A stretch of 64,000 nucleotides of DNA, taken from contig CP075494.1 of assembly GCA_021613535.1 (NCBI GenBank), forward strand, positions 7,936,001 to 8,000,000. The letters run 5' to 3'. This DNA is from Adineta vaga (Eukaryota > Rotifera). A program made the translations under genes and the position numbers. Below, in pieces: positions 56,701 through 64,000 of this stretch (within the stretch, counting starts at the first letter, position 1; every line of letters begins with the position of its first letter). Under the pieces are notes generated by a model, which worked only from the letters and a program-made list of their open reading frames with translations, searched no databases and had not been told where the DNA came from.

Positions 56701-59700
56701 TCACACATTTATTTATCCTTACAAGATCAGTAATGATTCCATTAACAGTACTTGCAGCATGAATACAAGCTTGTGTTCCACGTAGACTACTTTGCAAAGC
56801 TGTTAAAACTTGTGAAATCTAAAAGATAGTTTCGAAAAATAGATCATTAATCGGCTCATAAAAACTATTTTCAATTACTTTTTCAATTACTTTTTGACAG
56901 AAACCTTCTAATTCATATTTCGATTTATTTTGTCCTAATTTACCAATTAATTCAATCAGAGCCAAGCCTAAATCTTGTACAACTTTTCGAATACGTATCG
57001 ACAAATCATTTGTTGTTGCTGTTCCAATCGCTCCATATGTTACATTGATTAATTCATTATATTCACGTGTTAATTGATTTGCTAAATGTCGAATATCAAT
57101 TGAATCATTTATTTCTTTGATTGTTCTTGCTAAATGTCTTAAAATTTCTACCATTCGAGTTTGATAATCAATATATTGACCTTGGTTCGTTATTTTCGTT
57201 GTATCTAATGTTGAAATCAATTGACGAATATTTTCACATAAACCATTCATTAATCCATTGGCTGATGATTGTTCTTGAAATATTTGAATTAATTTTTGTA
57301 TTAATTTTATTAATAAATCACTATTTGTATCAACAATTTTATGCCATTGAGTATTTTTCAAATTTCCACCTGCTTCTTTCGTACTTAAGATTAACTGTAA
57401 ACTTGTTTCAACTAATCCTTTGGTTTGTTCTAAGATAAGCATTTTTTCATGTTTATGAATTATATATGACACGTAATTGATTGTATGATGAATGAACGGT
57501 TGTAAATAAGTCATAAATTGAGAAACACATGTACCAATACGTTCCGATTCACATTTCGACGATTGACAGATATTATTGATCAATTCAATGAGAAAATGAG
57601 AACTTGAAGTTATTTGTTCCTGATGAAACTAGAAATATTCATTGATATTATATGAAACATTAGGAATGTGTTTACAAACTTGAACTGATTTATCTGTTTT
57701 ACGTAAGGAATCAACATTCATAATAGCTTTATCAATTTCTTGAAAAAGTCTTCGAAGTTCTTCAACAGCTCGTTCACATTCTTGTTGACCAGGTGTTAGC
57801 TCTCTATTTTGAAATACATATTCAAGAATTGAAAAAAACAACCGAAAAACATTCTGACATACTTAACAGATGTTGCTAAACGTTTGATTGCTTCCGAAAC
57901 ACTCTTTGTATGTGTAGCAAGTTGTTGCCATAGTGAAGCTTCTTTAGAATTAACAATCAAGACTTTTGAACATTCAACAATACGACATGCTCCATCAACG
58001 ACATTTCTAGCAGCAGATAAAATTGGTTCTTGAGATTGACGTCCCTAAAGAACACAAACATTGGTTGTTTGAAATATATTTCCAAATACAACAGTCTTAC
58101 TGCAGAGTTAATCGTTGGTAGTGTACCAGCGAATTCTTTTGACATGGCAAATGTATGAAGTTCATCAATCGACTGAAGTAATGGTCGACTTATCTCCATA
58201 CAATATCGATGATTTTCTTGTGTATATGAACTATCCAAAATCTAGAGTAAACAAAAATAAAATCGTCAGAAAATAGTATAAGAAACTAAAGTTTATACTT
58301 TAATTGCGCGAACAAGTTCAGCAGTTGCATTTGCAACATCTTTAGCAGATTGTACAAAACGTCGTCGAGATACTGGATCAGTTGTATTCGATGATGCATC
58401 ACGACAGATATTACATAAAGATGAAGTATTCTTAGCAACTGTTGCAGCCAAAGTTAAAATCTAAATCAGACAATAAACAAGACTTTTTTTGTAACCAAAA
58501 TCTATTCAATATGAATACTAACATCATCTCGATTGATTGAAGAATTTACTAGATCTGAACATGCATGTCGAATAGCTTCGACTGATCGATTAAATAAAAC
58601 TTGATCAAGAACAGGTGCATTTCCTTTTGTTGATGTCACTTCCGATACACCAATAAGATAACTTGCCTAAAGATACAAATAAAAATCATTGTTTCAATTT
58701 CCAAAATATTCGACGTAATTTACTTGAATCGATGCTTCAGTCAAACGACAGACTGCTTTTGATGCATCTTGAACAGCTCGAACAAATAATTCATGATTGG
58801 TATTTTTCGAAGCACTAGCAATATGTGTCATTGCTTCTCCTAATCGTTTTGAATTTTCCACAACATAATCCAATGCATCAAAATATGTATAATTAGCACA
58901 CGGTTTTAAAACAGGTTGCTGTAATAAATTCTTCAATGCTTCCATTTCTTGAATTGCACTATCGCATTCTGTACGTTCGACTGTCGTTGTAGGTTTTTGG
59001 ACTAAACATGCGGTAATAACATCGTTGATTGTTTCCGTTACCGCTCTAGAAAAAGTTTTAATTGGAAATCGAAATAATCTCGAATAGAATTTACCTTGCA
59101 GCATTTGCTAGTTGATATTTAATATCTTGTTCAGTTGTTATTGGTTCAAGTGAAACAGATTTTGCTCGTTCTAATAATTGATTCGATGATGTATGAACAT
59201 TTTTAAGTGAAACAATTAAACGTGATCGTTTATCATCTTCATGTTGATGACTCACATAATTAATTCCATTATCAATAAAATCTCCAAATGCTCGACTAAA
59301 TCGTGCCGATGTTTTGGCTAAATCATTCGTAGTACCTGCATGTGTACTAACAACTAAATCTGTTGTTGCTTGATTGAGATTAGCAGCAGCACGATTAATA
59401 TTGTCAGAATTAGGAGAAACAGGACCTGATTTACGATCAAAAGGTCCAGCTAATGTATACACATATTCCGTCATTTGTTTAATTGCTTCGTTAAGACAAC
59501 GTTGAGATGGTACATTCGATAGACAAGCATTGATAGCAGTTGAAAGTTCATGATCAATCGTTGGAAGTTTATTTTGTTCCAGAGGAATATGAAGAGCACG
59601 TTGTGCTTCATGAATCAGTTGAATTGCATGTTTTAAAACATCATGTGAACGTTCGATAGTAGAACCTTGCATTTGATGATCCGTTATTGTCGCAACTAAA

Positions 59701-62700
59701 TCACGTGTAGAATTGATAAATCGACGAAGAAGCTGAAACATATCTTGAGTAAAATTCTCCACACTTCTTTCATCATTCTAAAAAACAACAACATGAGAAC
59801 GAAAAGATGATCTAGACAAGTTAAAGATCAAAAATATACATGATTGACAGCATTGAGTAATAGAGCAATGATATTATTGAATTGTTTACAGATATTGACA
59901 TATTGTAATGAACATGTTTCCATCTATTCCATCGCAAAAGAATGAAATACATATGAATGAAATTTTGAACTTTTGCATACCGTTTCATTTGATTGTACTC
60001 GTAAATATCCATCTTTAGCTTGTCGTTTCATCTCATTCAATTCCTTCTCAAGTAATTCACTTGATTCAAGAATCGATTCACCATCTAATACTATTAGATT
60101 ATTTAATTCTTGTGCCTAAAAATAGACATTCTATAAATCGATATAATTTCAAAATCAAATTATCTTACTCGATTGAGATAGATTCTTAGATCGTTTAATG
60201 CTTGAATCAATTGTTTTGAACTATTATTTAAATGTAATGCTTGTGATTGATCATGTACAGTTGGTACAACAATTTTCGCGATATTTGTTAAATGCATTGC
60301 TGGATCAAGAAAATCTTCACATGCATTGATAAGATTATTTTGAAATACATATGAATCAGGTTTAATCATACAAGCACGAATACTTTGTACAACTTTTGGT
60401 ATAAGATCTGCGATAATTTTACATTGTTGAACAAGTTCTTGATGTGAGGATTGATTTTTATTCGTCATAGCTAGAGCAGATGTTGCAGCAATACATTGAG
60501 TTGCACATGATGCACAATATTTTGCGCATTGTTCAACACGTTGAAATACTTTTCGTTTATTACTATTTGTTATTGCTAGATTTGTTGCTGAACGAAGTTC
60601 TTCGACGGCTTTTCTTAATTGATATTGAAGTTGAGTATCATGTGGTTTTGTCGCACAACCCTTAGCTGATTCGACCATTTTCGATGTTGCATCAGCAAGC
60701 ATTTTTGCAGCTGATAGAAATCGTTTCTGTTCATTGGTATTATCTTCAACAGATTCGGCTTGTTGACGTAATGAAGACACAAGTTGTGCTGTTGCTTGTG
60801 CTAGAATTTTTGCTTGCTTTACCATTTCAGCTGCATCACCCATTGAAGAGAATAATCGATCACTAGCAACTAAAATTTGGTCAATCGATTGATCATGATG
60901 TTTTTCCTCATTTTCTTCATCGATTTCTTCGATATCATCCGTAGCAATTAATCGACGAGCAAGTAATTTTGGTGTACCATTTGTAATGGGAGAAAACATT
61001 CGATCAGAATTTGCAGCTGTCGTATCAGTTATTTGTTTGATATGAAGTAAAAATTCATTTAAAGTTTTGCGAACTATTCGTCCAGCATCTGTTAAATCAG
61101 AAAATAAAACTTCCGGAGTCATCGGTGGTAAACAAGATTGAAGAACAGCTTCAATTGAACGAGTGACACTACGAGCAGATTCAATCAATTGTTCTTGACA
61201 TAATGGATTAGATATTGTCGTAGCAACCACCTAAAATTTCACATTTTCAATCTATTCAAAAAGCTTCAAATATATTTTACTTTTGTACAAGCCACTAATT
61301 GTGATGTTGCTAAAGCACATTGTGTTGCTGTAGAAATAATTTCATTGAGTACTTGTTGTTCTTGAACATTTGTAGCAATATCTTTTGCTTTCAGAACATA
61401 TAAAGCAGTTGTATTTGCTACTGATTTTGCTAATGTTAATAATTTCTCTTGATATTCCATGGAACAATCGACATCATTTATTAAACGTCGAACAAGATCT
61501 TGATTGACTTCACCTAGACGACTTGCAGTAACTAAAACATTTTGTCGAGTTGTTGAATCATAATTATTATCAATTAATGTTTGAATATAAACTAATAATT
61601 CATCGAAAATTGTACATAAACGACGTGTTTGATCAGGTAAATTCGTTTTATCATTTACTAAACTTCGATAGACATCCATTTCTTTACAAAATTCATTTAA
61701 ATTATTTGTTATTGTTGATATTGCTGTACTTAAAGAATGATTTGAATCATCATTACGACGATGTGGACTATTCATATCAGATGTTAATATGATAATTTGT
61801 GCAGTAGATGCATTGATTGTCGATAATTCACTTGTCAATAATTGACGACTAACATCTAGACGATTTTCAGTTGACCATTGATTTTGATTACTCTGAAAAA
61901 GTAAATAGCTAATAATTTATAAGTAATGAAAGAAATCAAACCATCATCGACGATAAAGATTGATTTTGTTGATTGAAATCAATTGGTAATTCTCGTGTTA
62001 AATAAGATTGAGCAGTATGAATTGTATTTCGAGCGTTTTCTACGGTTGCAGAAAGAATTGTATTGGTATGATTCGAATGATTATCAGATGATATTCTTGG
62101 TTGTTCCTTGACAAGAGAAAGAGAGAAAAAAATACAAGGTTAATTTGAAGATAAGACAAGTATTGACGATTCAATTACATGAATTTGTGAGATGAAATAA
62201 CCTTCTTGCTGTTGAAGTTGATTGGAAGGATTCGTACCGTCTGAAATAGATGTTTTATTGTTAAGATTAAGTATCATAAAAAATAAATAATGAAAAAAAG
62301 GCGTTAAATTTATTTATTTCGTTATCAAATCTTGTTCAAAGATATAGTGATGTTTAGATGATTATTGGGAAGTGGACATTAGAAGCATGAAATAAGCAGA
62401 AATTTAGCATAATTCTCATTCCTAATACAATTTGCATCTGAAGAAAGCTATCAGATATGTTCAGGGACAAATCTGAATAAGAAATTTGATTGACATTAGC
62501 TGATAAATTATGCGATATTGGTAATCTAACATGTCTGATTCGTCATTTCTATTCTACTCAATTAACATCGATAGGAAAAAAACATATTCAGATTATGAAA
62601 GATGTCGTTGTCACAATATTTTCTGTCAATATGGAAGAAAAAAAAACAATCAATGCAATGCATTCATTCGCTTCTCATTACTCTCAGAAGTCTAATTCTT

Positions 62701-63668
62701 TTAGATAAAAGAATCTTTACCTGAAAATGTTCCACGAATCAATGGTGGTGAATAAACATTTTCTTGATGTACAAAACCTATTTGTGGACGATTTGGTTGT
62801 ATAATAGTCGCTCTAGAAATCAAGACAGACATATTCATATCGTTTACCTTTCTTTTTTCATGAATAACTTACTTTCCTGGTGCGATAATATCTTCGATCA
62901 TTGTAGATTCTTCATCAGCCATTCCGTCACGACTTGCAGTACCTTCTCGATCTTTTCTCTAGACAAAATTTCATTGTTATATTTTAGAAAGAAAACAACA
63001 AGATAATTTCACACTTTTTTCAAAATAATATCAATATAACCAGCAATTAATTGTGAGATTTGTTGACCTTCATGAGTTTGTACTGAATAATAAGCAGTTG
63101 CATAATCTCCAAAATCCTATGTTAATAAAAGTACAAACGTTAACTTTTGATCAAATCGTATTTCTTACCAATGTAAATGTATTTGGTGATGCTGTCCATC
63201 GTTTTACATGTGTTAATGGCCATACTTCTAAGAACTAAACAGATCAAACACTTCCAATCAATCCATGAATGATAAACAAATAGAATATCTTACGTCTTTT
63301 GTTCGTTCATCAACTCGAACAATCGATTCTTTCGTTACACCAAGAAGACGTGGCACAAGTTTATTTTTCCCTGCCATTTTTTCCTGAAAAATGTTTCGTT
63401 TATAAAAAGAAAAGTCTCTTCATTTTTTTTCAAATTTTAATTACTTTAACAAGAAAAAATGTCACACCATACGTTCGTAATGAACGACACAATTGAGTAT
63501 ATTTCACTTTTCCATCAAGTTCCGAAACGTTCGAATGTTTCTTATGTTCCTTCAAATAGAAAATCAATAAAATTAATATCAAATAACTACAAAAGAAAAC
63601 TTACAATAAAAATTTTTCGTTCCGCGTTTTTTGTTTTCGCATATTCTTTTGGTAATAAATCACGTATA
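53776..63668 (-). CDS. TLN: talin (5' end outside window)
   Basis: 29 exons were traced, from 63605-63668 down to 53776-54210, including 61281-61892, 60169-61230, 59095-59777, 56879-57628 and 56029-56400. Lengths sum to 6973 nt with frame kept, about 2323 aa plus stop. The first exons encode the end of FERM: DLLPKEYAKTKNAERK, YTQLCRSLRTYGVTFFLVK, KNKLVPRLLGVTKESIV, RWTASPNTFTL and DFGDYATAYYSVQT (F3, the integrin/PIP2-binding lobe). A linker and the helical-bundle rod follow (ATQCALATSQLVACTK, FSSMGDAAEMVKQAKILAQA, FATAGSLHSEHVDEIFADHR), then the I/LWEQ actin-binding module and dimerisation helix (RLQTAGNAVKRAADTLV, KERELDEARNRLKAIR). Talin links integrins to actin. F0-F2 exons are not in the 332 nt upstream, so the gene extends past the right edge. 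Single-gene exon limits of short exons are approximate. Confidence 0.92.
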
Positions 63669-64000
63669 CTAAAATAATATCAATCATCAATTTCTCTCTA
63701 CGTAATCGGAAGAATCAATGTTCCGACCCACTTTTTCTTTATTGTCTCTAGAATCATTATTTAGAAAAAAAATCACTTGATTACATTAGAAACAATTCTT
63801 TTTGTTTCATTAAGTACCACCAACACCGTTGGCAATACGGGAAAGAAAATTCTAATCAACTGACAAAAATCAAATGTAAGTAGTAGATTATTCTGAATAG
63901 GAATGTTTCCGTTGATTGTAAAATTAACTCGGTTATTACACATTTGTAAAGAAATTTTTTTTTCTTTCTTTGTTTGAAATATTCTAGTACAAACAAATGA
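63669..64000. other. probable talin intron to the window edge
   Basis: The first traced talin exon needs one base from an upstream donor in phase 2, and no talin-like sequence occurs here. The stretch is therefore taken as an intron of at least 332 nt. An open frame on the minus strand near 63780-63950 has no talin resemblance. Confidence 0.5.

Noticed and set aside
57121-57438. Plus-strand ORFs across the talin rod
   Set aside because: They are antisense shadows of long uninterrupted talin exons.
63780-63950. Possible talin upstream exon near the right edge
   Set aside because: The minus-strand frame here shows none of the FERM F2 sequence expected before DLLPKEYAKTK and has no phase-2 donor that joins it.

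Overview
The window looks like nuclear DNA of a bdelloid rotifer (Adineta/Rotaria-like). The evidence is AT-rich sequence, compact multi-exon genes with introns mostly of 45-70 nt, animal-specific genes (talin, INCENP-like, cyclin A, centrin, QRICH2-like), an interstitial run of the TGTGGG repeat reported for bdelloid telomeres, F-box/LRR genes of bdelloid style, and several genes that look bacterial or fungal in origin but carry introns. Exon boundaries were read by hand from GT/AG sites and frame continuity; nothing was searched against a database.

Layout. 1-4524 (-): 5' part of a NACHT/WD-repeat (NWD1-like) gene running off the left edge. 4525-8286: gene-free, with a telomere-like repeat, a foldback sequence and a TIR element between 85-bp direct repeats. 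8287-12192 (+): F-box gene whose LRR region is 13 near-identical exon units, with a decayed Tc1/mariner element in one intron. 12193-18171: gene-poor; holds a CG-rich palindromic island, an unidentified two-exon fragment and a rearranged recent copy of part of the NWD gene. 18172-21153 (+): two tandem SR splicing factors. 22086-27129 (+): QRICH2/DUF4795 coiled-coil gene and a close unidentified gene. 29467-30302 (+): INCENP-like gene. 31515-34055 (-): three tRNA-Ile(AAT) genes interleaved with copies of the last exon of a nucleoside/cytosine deaminase, then the deaminase itself. 34499-37989 (+): membrane-anchored P-loop ATPase and a Q/S/T-rich protein. 39599-43505 (-): cyclin A and an intronless acidic protein. 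44812-47921 (-): two DJ-1 genes and a GRG1-like hydrophilin. 49237-52788 (+): secreted bacterial-type amidase, centrin, and a disordered protein with a PP1-docking motif. 53776-63668 (-): talin, from late FERM to the C-terminal actin-binding helix, with its 5' end beyond the right edge.

Functional threads. Stress and redox: DJ-1 pair and hydrophilin, fitting a desiccation-tolerant animal. Cell division and cytoskeleton: INCENP-like, cyclin A, centrin, QRICH2-like, talin. RNA: SR pair with a candidate poison exon, and tRNA-Ile genes. Possible acquired genes: amidase, hydrophilin and perhaps the ATPase.

The strongest unusual signals are: (i) the LRR exon array, where units and introns are nearly homogeneous but two adjacent exposed residues differ in almost every unit; (ii) the tRNA-Ile/deaminase-exon array, where the tRNA terminator doubles as a splice acceptor; (iii) a duplication whose homology stops at a TGTGGG run; and (iv) a bacterial-type secreted amidase split by five introns.
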